Below, piece by piece: positions 53,991 to 63,548 of a DNA stretch of 64,000 nt. Each line of letters opens with the position of its first letter. The first letter of the stretch is position 1. The position numbers and the translations under genes are program-made. The notes beneath the pieces were generated by a model, which ran no database searches, was not told where the DNA came from, and worked only from the letters and a program-made list of their open reading frames with translations. Origin of the DNA: Segetibacter sp. 3557_3 (lineage in GTDB: Bacteria; Bacteroidota; Bacteroidia; Chitinophagales; Chitinophagaceae). Location: assembly GCF_004354985.1 (NCBI RefSeq), contig NZ_SMSK01000003.1, forward strand, positions 124,001 to 188,000, in the 5' to 3' direction.

Positions 53991-56900
53991 ATGAAACGTT
54001 TGGCTAAGAGTAGCCTGCAAAAGCTCACGATGGCTATTTGCTGGATTTTATTTGCCGTCTTGCCGGCAATGGCACAGGTCAGGATTACCGGTAAGGTAAC
54101 GAGTGACCAGGGGGAACCCCTGGCCGGTGCAACAATCACTGTTGTTGGTTCGCAAGCCGGAACTTCGGCCGGAACCGATGGAACTTTTTCATTGAGCGTT
54201 CCAGCAAATGCTTCCATCAGGATAACTGCAATAGGTTATACTGATCAGGAGGTAAACGTTGGCAATCGTACAACCGTTGACGTACAGCTGCGGGCTTCAT
54301 CCGGAGCCAACCTCGAGCAGGTCGTGGTGGTTGGTTATGGTACCCAGCGTAAAGAAGCTGTTACGGGTTCTGTAGCTTCCATTAGTGGTGCTGCCATGCG
54401 GGATGTTCCATCACCAAACATTGCGCAGGCATTGCAGGGTCGTTTGCCGGGTGTTGAAATGGCGCAAACCTCAACCCGGCCAGGGGCGTCCATGCAGATC
54501 CGGATCCGGGGAACGCGCTCATTAAGTGCTAGTAACGATCCTTTAATAGTGCTTGACGGTATTCCTTTTCCTGGTTCTATTTCCGATATCGATCCTAACG
54601 ATGTCAGGAGTGTTGACATTTTGAAGGATGCTTCCGCTACTGCTATTTATGGCTCCCGTGGAGCGAATGGGGTTATACTAATTACCACGAACAAAGGACA
54701 AAAAGGACAAAAGCCGAGAATCTCCTACAATACTTATACGGGTGCATTAAAGATTTTTGCAAAATATCCAATGATGAATGGACCTGAGTTCGCCGCACTT
54801 CGGGCTGCGCGGGGTCAATTCGTGAACGGGCCAGATGAGTCAAATGACGTAGATGTTGATTGGCAGGATATGTTTTACAAAACGGGTATTGTTACCGATC
54901 ATAACGTTAGTGTTTCCGGCGGAACTGAAACCGGCAACTACAATTTCGGGTTGGGTTATTACCAGAACCAGGGTGTCGTGCCTTCGCAGCAATACAAGCG
55001 TTATTCATTGAGGGGCTCACTGGATCAGCAGGTGGGAAAGAATTTTCGCTTTGGCTTTACTACTTACGACAATTTCAACCAAAGTGAGGGTAACCAGGTT
55101 GGATTATACAGCACGTTGGCAGCAACGCCTATCTCAAATCCATACAATACCGATGGTACCTTAAAAAGGGTGATCAGAATGGCCCAGGACGAACAATTTG
55201 TATTAACCAACAAGATAATAGACAGTTTAACCGACAATGGTCTTTGGCTAAATGAAAACCGTGGTTTTGCCTCTTACAACTCTATCTACGCGGAGGTTAA
55301 GTTGCCTTTTGTGAATGGATTGAAATATCGGGTAAATCTCGGGCTCGATTTCCTGCAGTCAACGAATGGTTCGTTTTCGGGGCAGGGAGTTGGAAATATA
55401 GACCGTAATGCGATCTCCTCTGCTTCTGTAGACAACCGACTTACATATCATTACACCCTGGAGAACGTTCTGACTTATGATCGCACTTTTGGTGGAAAAC
55501 ACACCATTAATGCAGTGGCTTTGTACTCAACTGAGCAAAATCAATCTACCAGGTCAAACATCTCCGGGCAAGATATTCCTGCCGCTTCTTTCCAATTTTA
55601 TAACTTAGGTCAGGCGGGTCAGAACATAACAGTAAATCCTAATAACCAGAGTTACGAATTGTGGGGGCTCATGTCCTATATGGGACGTGTAATGTACTCT
55701 TACGGCAACCGCTATATGATCTCCGCTACCTTACGTTCCGATGGTTCCTCAAGGCTGGCACCTGGCCATAAATGGCACACTTATCCGGCCGTATCCGTTG
55801 GCTGGAACCTTTCTAATGAAACGTTCATGCAGGGAGTCAACGCCATAAATAATCTAAAGTTGCGTGCGGGCTACGGACAAACGTCTAACCAGGCTATTTC
55901 TCCCTATGCTACCCTTGGGCGCTTAGATACCAGGCCATACAACTTCGGCCCTACAAACTATGCTACCGGTTACTTTGTTTCTCAGTTGCCAAATGAAAAT
56001 CTAGGCTGGGAGTTTTCTAAAACCTTAAACTTCGGGGTTGATTTCAGCATGCTGAAGAACCGCTTATCGGGAACCGTTGAGTACTATATCACCAAAACAG
56101 AGGACATCCTGCTAGGCCTTGGCTTGCCCCCGACTTCAGGTGTTAGCGGCTATACTGCCAATATTGGAGCCACACAAAACAAAGGATTGGAGCTTAGCCT
56201 GAATGGTACAATCATCAACACGAAATCACTGACCTGGGAAGCCGGATTGAATTTCTATACAAACCAAAACAGGTTAACCTCTCTGGCCTCAGGTGAAACC
56301 AGAAATGAGGGGAACTCGTGGTTTGTAGGGCATAATATCAATTCCATTTACGACTATCAGAAAGTAGGTCTCTGGACCAGCGCACAGGATAGTGCTGACA
56401 ACTTTCAGAACATTTTGGACCCGGGTGGAAGGGTTGGTATGATCAAGGTGCTCTACACAGGCGGATATGATGGTAATGGCCGGCCACTGAGACAAATATC
56501 AGGTGCTGACCGCCAGATTATGGACGTCGATCCGGACTGGCAGGGCGGTTTCAATACCCGTGTAGCTTATAAGGGTTTTGACCTGGGACTCGTAGCGATT
56601 TACAGGAAAGGTGGCATTCTCATAAGTACCATTCATGGACCCAATGGTTACCTCAATTTGCTAACCGGACGGAGAAATAACATCAAGGTTGATTACTGGA
56701 CGCCAACCAATCCAGATGCAAAGTATCCCAATCCTGCAGGTCCGATCAGCGGCGATAATCCAAAATATGCCAGCACACTTAGCTACTTCGATGGATCTTA
56801 CCTGAAAGTGCGTACAATCACACTCGGCTACAACTTCAACCATAGCCTGCTGAAGAGCACTGGTCCCAAGTTGCGGATGTATTTTACTGCTCAAAATCCT

Positions 56901-57074
56901 TTTGTCATGTTCTCGCCGTTTAACAGGGAATCCGGTCTGGATCCTGAAACGAATTCAGCTGGAAATGAAAATACGGCTTCAAGCGGCCAGGCAATTCCGA
57001 ACCGCGTTCTTACCGTTGGCTTCAACACGCCGTCGACCCGCAACTATATCTTAGGCCTTAATCTGACATTTTAA
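53991..57074 (+). CDS. SusC/RagA-family TonB-linked outer-membrane transporter
   Basis: A 1027-residue protein with signal peptide (to AMAQ, about residue 27). A carboxypeptidase-regulatory-like domain (RITGKVTSDQGEPLAGATIT) follows, then a plug domain (ALQGRLPGVEM; IRGTRSLSASNDPLIVLDG; DASATAIYGSRGANGVILI) and a 22-strand-type barrel ending NYILGLNLTF with the terminal Phe. SusC proteins import glycan oligomers with TonB energy. Here xylo-oligosaccharides are the likely cargo. susD follows after 10 bases. Confidence 0.96.
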   Translation: MKRLAKSSLQKLTMAICWILFAVLPAMAQVRITGKVTSDQGEPLAGATITVVGSQAGTSAGTDGTFSLSVPANASIRITAIGYTDQEVNVGNRTTVDVQLRASSGANLEQVVVVGYGTQRKEAVTGSVASISGAAMRDVPSPNIAQALQGRLPGVEMAQTSTRPGASMQIRIRGTRSLSASNDPLIVLDGIPFPGSISDIDPNDVRSVDILKDASATAIYGSRGANGVILITTNKGQKGQKPRISYNTYTGALKIFAKYPMMNGPEFAALRAARGQFVNGPDESNDVDVDWQDMFYKTGIVTDHNVSVSGGTETGNYNFGLGYYQNQGVVPSQQYKRYSLRGSLDQQVGKNFRFGFTTYDNFNQSEGNQVGLYSTLAATPISNPYNTDGTLKRVIRMAQDEQFVLTNKIIDSLTDNGLWLNENRGFASYNSIYAEVKLPFVNGLKYRVNLGLDFLQSTNGSFSGQGVGNIDRNAISSASVDNRLTYHYTLENVLTYDRTFGGKHTINAVALYSTEQNQSTRSNISGQDIPAASFQFYNLGQAGQNITVNPNNQSYELWGLMSYMGRVMYSYGNRYMISATLRSDGSSRLAPGHKWHTYPAVSVGWNLSNETFMQGVNAINNLKLRAGYGQTSNQAISPYATLGRLDTRPYNFGPTNYATGYFVSQLPNENLGWEFSKTLNFGVDFSMLKNRLSGTVEYYITKTEDILLGLGLPPTSGVSGYTANIGATQNKGLELSLNGTIINTKSLTWEAGLNFYTNQNRLTSLASGETRNEGNSWFVGHNINSIYDYQKVGLWTSAQDSADNFQNILDPGGRVGMIKVLYTGGYDGNGRPLRQISGADRQIMDVDPDWQGGFNTRVAYKGFDLGLVAIYRKGGILISTIHGPNGYLNLLTGRRNNIKVDYWTPTNPDAKYPNPAGPISGDNPKYASTLSYFDGSYLKVRTITLGYNFNHSLLKSTGPKLRMYFTAQNPFVMFSPFNRESGLDPETNSAGNENTASSGQAIPNRVLTVGFNTPSTRNYILGLNLTF

Positions 57075-57084
57075 AAAGATTACA

Positions 57085-59073
57085 ATGAAAAATATAAGCA
57101 TAAAATTCCTTCTTGGATCAGCGCTCCTGATACTGGTTTTTTCGGGCTGTAAAAAAATCCTTGAGGAGGAGCCGCGTAGTTTTTATGAACCCAGCTTCTT
57201 CAAAACAGAAAGAGGTGTCCAGGGCGGTATCACCTCCATGTATGGTCATCTCCGGATCATCTATGGCCAGCCTTATTACTACAACACGTTAGAAACCGGC
57301 ACAGATGAATATACCTATGCGCAAAGCGCCGATGCAAATTTCAGGGATATGGATCTTAGCGGCGTTGGAAGTATAACCCCGCAAAGCAGCCGGTCCGATA
57401 ACCTTTGGGGCGCAGCATTTTCTAACATCAACACCGCTAGTGGTGTTATCGAAAATGGCCTCGCAGTACCGGGTATCTCTGCTTCCCTGATAGCAGAAGC
57501 GAGGTTTTTCCGCGCCTTCGATTACTTTTTGCTGGTGCAAACTTTTGGGGGTGTGCCTTTAGATCTTGGTGCAGGTGAACTAAAGTTTAACACAGCTCCG
57601 TCAAGAAAGTCAGTTCGTAACACCGTTCCTGAGGTATATACAAAAGCGATATTTCCTGATTTAATTCAAGCTATAGCCGACTTGCCAGTGACTCCACGGG
57701 TAACGGGCGGAGTTACAAAAACGGTTGCACGTCTTTATCTTGCGAAAGCTTATTTGACCTATGCATGGTGGCTGCAAAATCCCAACAACATTCCAACCTA
57801 TCCTGCAACCCCGAGAACAGATCCTGCCGGGCAAAGTGCACAATCTTACTTTCAAAAAGCTTATGACATCGCTGTAGAAGGTATAAACAATCCCGGTCCT
57901 TATGGTTTGGAAAACACGTTTTACGACGTACACGTAGGCGGTAACGATCGCAACAAAGAAATGCTGTTGTATGCCGACCATACCCAGGAGAGTGAACTGT
58001 ATAACGGAGCCCCGATTGTTACCGGCTTCGATGGTGAAATCGGGAACCCTCCTGGCAGGAATTCTGCAATTTGGATGGTAACCTGGAACTATACGGTAAT
58101 CACAAGCGCTTCAAATCCGGGCGGTACCGGCACAGCTATAAGTTCTGTTCAACGGGAAGCGGCCCAGGCGCTAGGTCGACCATACACCCGTATGGCTCCA
58201 CCCATCGGTGTTTTTACAAACACGTTTGCAGAAAAAACACTGGACTCGCGTTACGATGGTACGTTTACAACGGTTTACAGGGGCAATTGGCCTAAGGGAG
58301 GAACACCTAACCCTGTTCTTTATAATGCTAATGATCTTCCGGTAGCCCCGGGTGACGCAATATTGACTTTCCTTGATAGTGACGCGGAGGCTGCCGGTAT
58401 TGTTTATCCTACCGGGCAGCGATTTGCGGGGAAAGTTTCTAATAATATTGGGGCAGGTCAGTTACCTGGCCGGGCTGATTTTGTAATACCTCCAAGTGGT
58501 ATAAGCAGAATTGTATATCCTGGTCTTTGGAAGATGGGCGTTTACCGTACAGATAATGGAACCGGTTTAGGTTCTCCTAATGCAACAAGTACTCGCCCAT
58601 TCAAAATTGCAAAGTTCTCTGAACTTTATTTTATTGCTGCTGAGGCTGCTGTAAAGGGAGCTACGACCGTTAGCGGCAAAAATGCCCGTGAATTGATCAA
58701 TGTTATTCGCGCAAGAGCAGGCAAATGGAGGTTTTCCAACAAGTCCAACGCAGCTTTCGTGTCAGACAATAGCGCTGCATTGACTGCTGCCACACCTGGA
58801 ACGATAGACATCGATTATATACTTGCAGAACGTTCCCGTGAATACTTTGGTGAAGGTCTTCGTTGGTCTGACCTGGTGCGTACCCAGAAGTGGAACGATG
58901 TTGCATCAACGTACGCTATCGGTGGTGCAAATTATGGAAATCATACCCCGCAAACATTCAATCGCACCATTGAGCCGAGACACTACCTTCGACCTATCCC
59001 GCAAAGCCAACTGGACGGAATGGAAGCTACGGCTGAGGAAAAGGCTGCTTACCAAAACCCGGGTTATCAATAA
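57085..59073 (+). CDS. SusD/RagB-family surface glycan-binding lipoprotein
   Basis: A 662-residue lipoprotein (lipobox VFSGC, Cys21), longer than the usual 500-600. The N-terminal SusD-like part has FFKTERGVQGGITSMYG and AEARFFRAFDYFLLVQTFGGVPL, and the C-terminal RagB part has FSELYFIAAEAAVKG, ARELINVIRARAG and LAERSREYFGEGLRW. It forms the lid of the SusC transporter and binds oligosaccharides at the surface. The extra length is in the central region (about 300-480), where specificity loops are expected. Confidence 0.95.
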   Translation: MKNISIKFLLGSALLILVFSGCKKILEEEPRSFYEPSFFKTERGVQGGITSMYGHLRIIYGQPYYYNTLETGTDEYTYAQSADANFRDMDLSGVGSITPQSSRSDNLWGAAFSNINTASGVIENGLAVPGISASLIAEARFFRAFDYFLLVQTFGGVPLDLGAGELKFNTAPSRKSVRNTVPEVYTKAIFPDLIQAIADLPVTPRVTGGVTKTVARLYLAKAYLTYAWWLQNPNNIPTYPATPRTDPAGQSAQSYFQKAYDIAVEGINNPGPYGLENTFYDVHVGGNDRNKEMLLYADHTQESELYNGAPIVTGFDGEIGNPPGRNSAIWMVTWNYTVITSASNPGGTGTAISSVQREAAQALGRPYTRMAPPIGVFTNTFAEKTLDSRYDGTFTTVYRGNWPKGGTPNPVLYNANDLPVAPGDAILTFLDSDAEAAGIVYPTGQRFAGKVSNNIGAGQLPGRADFVIPPSGISRIVYPGLWKMGVYRTDNGTGLGSPNATSTRPFKIAKFSELYFIAAEAAVKGATTVSGKNARELINVIRARAGKWRFSNKSNAAFVSDNSAALTAATPGTIDIDYILAERSREYFGEGLRWSDLVRTQKWNDVASTYAIGGANYGNHTPQTFNRTIEPRHYLRPIPQSQLDGMEATAEEKAAYQNPGYQ

Positions 59074-59096
59074 AAACAAACAGATTCAGGTAATAA

Positions 59097-59124
59097 GAAG
59101 GGTGATGTTATATTCACCCTTCTT
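59097..59124 (+). terminator. Hairpin terminator after susD
   Basis: GAAGGGTGA and TTCACCCTTC form a 9-10-bp stem with a short loop followed by TTTG, 24 bases after the susD stop. It would lower transcription into the GH10 gene, which starts 133 bases on. Confidence 0.6.
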
Positions 59125-59256
59125 TGTTACCGTGATCCCGGTTCAAAAGACCCGTTTCTCCAGGATCAGTTTTCACGCAATCTAAAGGCTGAGCAAGTTC
59201 GATTGAAAGCCCTAAATTCAATATTTGCCACTTCTAAAACCACAAATACTAACAGC

Positions 59257-61401
59257 ATGAAAAAAGTTTTACTTACAATGGTACTGCTGGGTTGCTCGTT
59301 TGCTGCGCTATTTGCGCAAAATTTTGTAATGGTTGAAGCAGAGAGCGGAACAGCCGGTTCAGAGTTTACTACCGTGACGCAATCAGGGATTACGTTTATC
59401 AGGGCAACAACCGACGTGGTTGCTTCGGGAAACCCTGGGACACCCAACCGGGTGGTAACGTATACGGTTACTTTCCCCATGGCTGGGACATACCAGCTTT
59501 ATGCGCGTATCCGGGTTGGATCCGGTGGTGCAAATGATGACAGCTACTTTTATGCAAATGGATTTGGTACAAAGCAGTTAGCGGCAACCGGCACTGCTGC
59601 AGACAACGATTGGATATTGGCCAACAACCTGAACAATGTTGGCGATACCACATCCAATATCATTGTAACCGGTAGCGGATCCGTGGCGGCCAACAATGTC
59701 TGGAAGTGGGTAAACATGTCGCTGTTTAATGGCGGCGAATCACCAATCAGTTTTAACGTGCCTGCCGGAAACCTTACACAAACGTTCCAGATAGGCGGGC
59801 GCGAAAACGGGCTTGACTTGGAAAAATTTGTATTTGGCCTGAGCAGCTTTTATTTTACGGTAAAGAACCTTGACAATGGCGAGCCAGGAACTACGACTCC
59901 ACCGCCGCCGCCTTATACCCCGTCCGGACCACCGATTGCTACGGGAAAAGCAAAGTGGCTCGGCTCTGCTTACTCGAATCCACAAAAAGTGAATTTTGGC
60001 AAATACTGGAACCAGGTAACACCCGAAAATGGTGGCAAATGGGGCACCGTAGAGGCAGTGCGTAATGTTATGAACTGGTCGGAGATGGACTCTGCTTATA
60101 AACTTGCAAAAGACAGCGGCTACCCATTCAAGATGCATACGCTTATCTGGGGGAGCCAGCAACCTGCATGGATCGAGAGTCTTCCGCCCGACTCACAATT
60201 GATTGAAATCAAAGAATGGTATGCCGCAGTGGCCCAACGGTATCCTGCGATCGATTTTGTGGAAGTGGTCAATGAACCTTTACACCAGCCACCAAATCGT
60301 ACCGGCAACGGAGGAGGAAACTACATTAATGCACTTGGTGGTAGCGGTGCCTCCGGATGGGACTGGATAATAACCTCGTTCAGACTAGCGCGACAATATT
60401 TCCCTGCCTCAACCAAACTTTGGCTCAACGATTACAGCATTATCAATAGCAACAGTGCCACTGCCACATATGTTAACATCATCAACCTGCTAAAAGCAGA
60501 AAACCTGATTGATGGAGTAGGGGAGCAGGGACATGCTTTTACCACAGCCGGAACCTCGTTGACAACACTACGCAACAACGTAAATGCATTAGCGGCAACC
60601 GGGCTCCCCGTTTACATTACAGAACTTGATATCGACGGTCCGCCCGCTGAAACACCACAAGGTGACACCGTTCAGCTTCGGGAATACCAGCGTGTTTTTC
60701 CACTGTTCTGGGAGCACCCGGCAATCAAAGGAATAACCATGTGGGGACATCGTCCCGGTCATTGGCGGACCGCCCAGGGCGCACCGCTTGTTTATGCAAA
60801 CGGTGCGGAAAAGCCGGCAATGATCTGGCTTAAACAATATGTACAAAGCACTGTCTTGCCGGTTAAGCTCAAACTGTTTGAGGTGATAAAATCCGGCTCA
60901 GGTGCTGAAATTACCTGGTCCACCACCAATGAAATCAACAATGATCGCTATGAGATAGAACGTTCAACAGATGGTGCTAACTACACCATACTTGCCATAG
61001 TAAAGGCAAGTGTGCATGGGCAACTCAGTTACAAGTACAGTACTGTCGACCCATCGCCACATAAAGGTGTAAACTATTACCGCCTGGTACAAGTTGATAA
61101 GGACGGTAAAAAAACTTACTACGGAGTACGCCAGGTTAATTTTGGTACTAAACCCGGCCTGTTTGTTCAAGTGTATCCAAATCCCGCCAGTGCGAACTTT
61201 GTTGTCCGCACAACACCTGATGCACTTAACCAGGGGAGCATAACCATACTTGATGTGTTCGGCCGCAGTTTGAGAACGCAAAAGTTGCCGTCTAACGGCG
61301 TTGAAACCGTTTCAACGCTCGGACTAGTGAGCGGAACTTATTTCGTTCGCATAGATGCGAACGGAAGCCGGCAGGTGGCTAAGCTGGAGGTCAGGAAATA
61401 A
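59257..61401 (+). CDS. GH10 endo-1,4-beta-xylanase with CBM and T9SS tag
   Basis: A 714-residue secreted protein from MKKVLLTMVLLGCSFAALFAQ; an upstream ATG at 59203 is less likely. In order: a CBM6/35-like jelly-roll (about residues 22-200, VEAESGTAG, GTYQLYARIRVG, GRENGLDLEKFVF), a Pro-rich linker (TTTPPPPPYTPSGPP), and a GH10 barrel with acid/base Glu in VEVVNEPLH and nucleophile Glu in YITELDIDG. A beta domain and a T9SS type A tag (VYPNPASANFVVRT) end the chain. It would cut xylan outside the cell, feeding SusCD. Confidence 0.95.
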   Translation: MKKVLLTMVLLGCSFAALFAQNFVMVEAESGTAGSEFTTVTQSGITFIRATTDVVASGNPGTPNRVVTYTVTFPMAGTYQLYARIRVGSGGANDDSYFYANGFGTKQLAATGTAADNDWILANNLNNVGDTTSNIIVTGSGSVAANNVWKWVNMSLFNGGESPISFNVPAGNLTQTFQIGGRENGLDLEKFVFGLSSFYFTVKNLDNGEPGTTTPPPPPYTPSGPPIATGKAKWLGSAYSNPQKVNFGKYWNQVTPENGGKWGTVEAVRNVMNWSEMDSAYKLAKDSGYPFKMHTLIWGSQQPAWIESLPPDSQLIEIKEWYAAVAQRYPAIDFVEVVNEPLHQPPNRTGNGGGNYINALGGSGASGWDWIITSFRLARQYFPASTKLWLNDYSIINSNSATATYVNIINLLKAENLIDGVGEQGHAFTTAGTSLTTLRNNVNALAATGLPVYITELDIDGPPAETPQGDTVQLREYQRVFPLFWEHPAIKGITMWGHRPGHWRTAQGAPLVYANGAEKPAMIWLKQYVQSTVLPVKLKLFEVIKSGSGAEITWSTTNEINNDRYEIERSTDGANYTILAIVKASVHGQLSYKYSTVDPSPHKGVNYYRLVQVDKDGKKTYYGVRQVNFGTKPGLFVQVYPNPASANFVVRTTPDALNQGSITILDVFGRSLRTQKLPSNGVETVSTLGLVSGTYFVRIDANGSRQVAKLEVRK

Positions 61402-61413
61402 TTTCAACCGTCT

Positions 61414-61452
61414 AAAAAGCCGTCTCAACTTTTGAAGTCGAGGCGGCTTTTT
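61414..61452 (+). terminator. Rho-independent terminator after the xylanase gene
   Basis: AAAAAGCCGTCTC and GAGGCGGCTTTTT form a 13-bp stem with one mismatch, with A and T runs on either side. This is a classical bidirectional terminator. Confidence 0.85.
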
Positions 61453-62029
61453 ACATTAACGTTTTTTGGGGAACCAAGTCAAATATTAAAAGACTTGAAC
61501 TTCGACAAATCCATCCGTTTACCCGCTACAACCAGCACAGCAGTACACGGCAATATGCTGCCATAAAACACAAGCTATCAGAAGCGCTTCCAATAGAACG
61601 CGGGCTTGTACGTCATAAGTTGAGGGAGTATCATTAATGCAAGAAAACTCATAATTTAGAAAGGTTGATTGGTCTATAATTAATGTCCATTTCTTAAACC
61701 CTCCCGGCCACAAAGGAACTTAAAGAGGACAGTAAGCTTCTCAACCCATCAATGCCGCCTATACCAAACCTGAATACCGCCAGCCACGCTTGCGGACGAC
61801 CTGTTCCCAATCCTACTGCTGCCCATTAATTACATGGGCATTTCTCAAAATAGTCAATCACATTTGCGCATTATGCACAAACAAGGAATAATTTAGCGAC
61901 GCTAAAAAGAACAACTATCTACTGCAACCATGTTACTGCAGATGATACGACATCTTAAAGTCGTTCAAAACGCACAACTCATCACACATAATTCTAAACT
62001 CACAATTTTCAACTCATAACCTCTTTCAC
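61453..62029. other. Long intergenic region before uxuA
   Basis: No gene is supported. A plus-strand frame open for about 60 codons ends at 61621 (HKLREYH at its end) but has no start or family. From about 61965 to 62025 there are degenerate words of AACTCACAA/AACTCATAA type, like the tract beside GH115, ending just before the uxuA start. Confidence 0.4.
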
Positions 62030-62035
62030 ATGTTA

Positions 62036-63196
62036 ATGGAGCAAACGATGCGCTGGTACGGACCCAATGATCCGGTAAGTTTATCCGACATCCGGCAGGC
62101 AGGCTGCACAGGTGTTGTTACTGCACTGCACCATATTCCGGTAGGGGATGTGTGGACCATTGAAGAAATTAATAAACGTAAGCAGCAAGTGGAAGCTGCA
62201 GGTCTCACCTGGACCGTCATTGAAAGTCTACCTGTGCACGAAGAGATTAAAAAGCAAATCGGGCAATACAAAACCCATATTGAAAATTATAAGATTAGCC
62301 TGCGAAATGTAGCTGAATGCGGCTTAAAGGTGGTGACGTATAATTTTATGCCCATTCTTGATTGGATGAGGACCGACATCTATTATACGATGCCCGATGG
62401 TAGTAAAGCGCTCTATTTCGAAAAGGCCGCTTTTATTGCATTTGACCTTTTTCTTTTGAAAAGGCCAGGGGCAGAAAACGACTATACCCCGGAAGAAAAA
62501 CAACAGGCACATGACCGTTTTTTGGTGATGTCGGACGATGAAAAACAGACACTGTTTAACAATGCCTTGTTGGGATTGCCAGGGAGTGAAGAGCGGTTTA
62601 CTGTTGAACAGATTTTGGCCGCCCTTAAAACTTATGAAGGCATTGATGCGCATAAACTCAAGCAGCACTTGTTTTATTTCCTGCAACAGGTTGTACCGGT
62701 TGCAGAAGAGGTCGGGCTTAAGATGGCCATTCACCCTGATGATCCTCCATATCCTATATTGGGATTGCCCAGAATTGTAAGTACAGAACAGGATGCGAGG
62801 GAGTTACTCGATGCCGCGCCATCAGCTGCAAACGGGCTTTGTTTCTGCACCGGTTCCTATGGGGTTCGAGCCGATAACGATCTGCCGGGCATGGTAGAAA
62901 GACTTGGCAATCATATTCACTTTCTGCACCTGCGCGCCACCCGCCGCGATGCGCATGGTAATTTTTACGAAGCCGATCACCTGGAAGGGGATGTGGATAT
63001 GTATGAAGTTGTAAAACAATTGGTGCTTACCATGCGTCGTCGCGGTGTTTCGATCCCAATGCGGCCGGATCATGGACACCAGATGCTCGACGACCTAAAG
63101 AAGAAAACTTATCCCGGGTATAGCGCAATTGGCAGGCTACGTGGGCTCGCCGAACTTAGGGGTCTTGAAATGGGAATTGACAGAAGTTTAAAATAG
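62036..63196 (+). CDS. uxuA: Mannonate dehydratase
   Basis: A 386-residue enzyme that converts D-mannonate to 2-keto-3-deoxygluconate in the glucuronate pathway. The start [16 protein letters not shown] aligns with the E. coli N-terminus; the ATG two codons earlier is less likely. Conserved blocks are [18 protein letters not shown], the His/Asp metal site in [37 protein letters not shown] and [12 protein letters not shown]. It is monocistronic and downstream of the xylanase. The upstream isomerase UxaC and KDG kinase are not in the window. Confidence 0.95.
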   Translation: MEQTMRWYGPNDPVSLSDIRQAGCTGVVTALHHIPVGDVWTIEEINKRKQQVEAAGLTWTVIESLPVHEEIKKQIGQYKTHIENYKISLRNVAECGLKVVTYNFMPILDWMRTDIYYTMPDGSKALYFEKAAFIAFDLFLLKRPGAENDYTPEEKQQAHDRFLVMSDDEKQTLFNNALLGLPGSEERFTVEQILAALKTYEGIDAHKLKQHLFYFLQQVVPVAEEVGLKMAIHPDDPPYPILGLPRIVSTEQDARELLDAAPSAANGLCFCTGSYGVRADNDLPGMVERLGNHIHFLHLRATRRDAHGNFYEADHLEGDVDMYEVVKQLVLTMRRRGVSIPMRPDHGHQMLDDLKKKTYPGYSAIGRLRGLAELRGLEMGIDRSLK

Positions 63197-63213
63197 ACTT
63201 TCGTCCAGGACGA

Positions 63214-63343
63214 AACATCGTTTAATTAAGCGCATTTTTTGGTGACCAGCTAACGAATGCTATTTTACATCGTTGTGTCACTCACTTGTACCGCATTACA
63301 ATATTCACCAGTTTTCTGCGACCATGCTTAAGTAAACGATATT
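63214..63343. repeat. Dispersed TIR repeat, copy d (intact, without GC unit)
   Basis: A 130-base element with ends CGTTTAATTAAG (63219) and CTTAAGTAAACG (63327), and core TTTTTTGGTGACCAGCTAAC, ACATCGTTGTGTCACTCAC, TTGTACCGCATTAC and ATTCACCAGTTTTCTGC. It matches copy a over nearly its whole length except that the GC-rich insert is absent. It serves as the simplest form of the family. Confidence 0.75.
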
Positions 63344-63360
63344 GTATTCTTATTGACTTA

Positions 63361-63383
63361 AACCCGCCAACCGGCGGGTTTTT
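63361..63383 (+). terminator. Hairpin terminator between uxuA and the last gene
   Basis: AACCCGCC and GGCGGGTT form an 8-bp stem with a short loop (AACC), followed directly by a T run. It is a good rho-independent terminator on the plus strand, placed after the repeat copy d. Confidence 0.8.
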
Positions 63384-63548
63384 CTGTGTCTAGCAGGCTC
63401 AGTGATACGTTCGTTATCATTTGGCAAATTTCCGCCATTTGCTTGCATTTGCGCAATTAGCAATCTATTTTGTAAAGGTACAAGTCGTAGCCCCTTGTTT
63501 CTCTTTAGGTTACAACCAGGTTCTAACTAACTATTCAAAGCCTTTCTC

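Noticed and set aside
61453-61623. Plus-strand open frame of about 60 codons after the xylanase terminator
   Set aside because: No start codon with a plausible ribosome site and no family; length is possible by chance.
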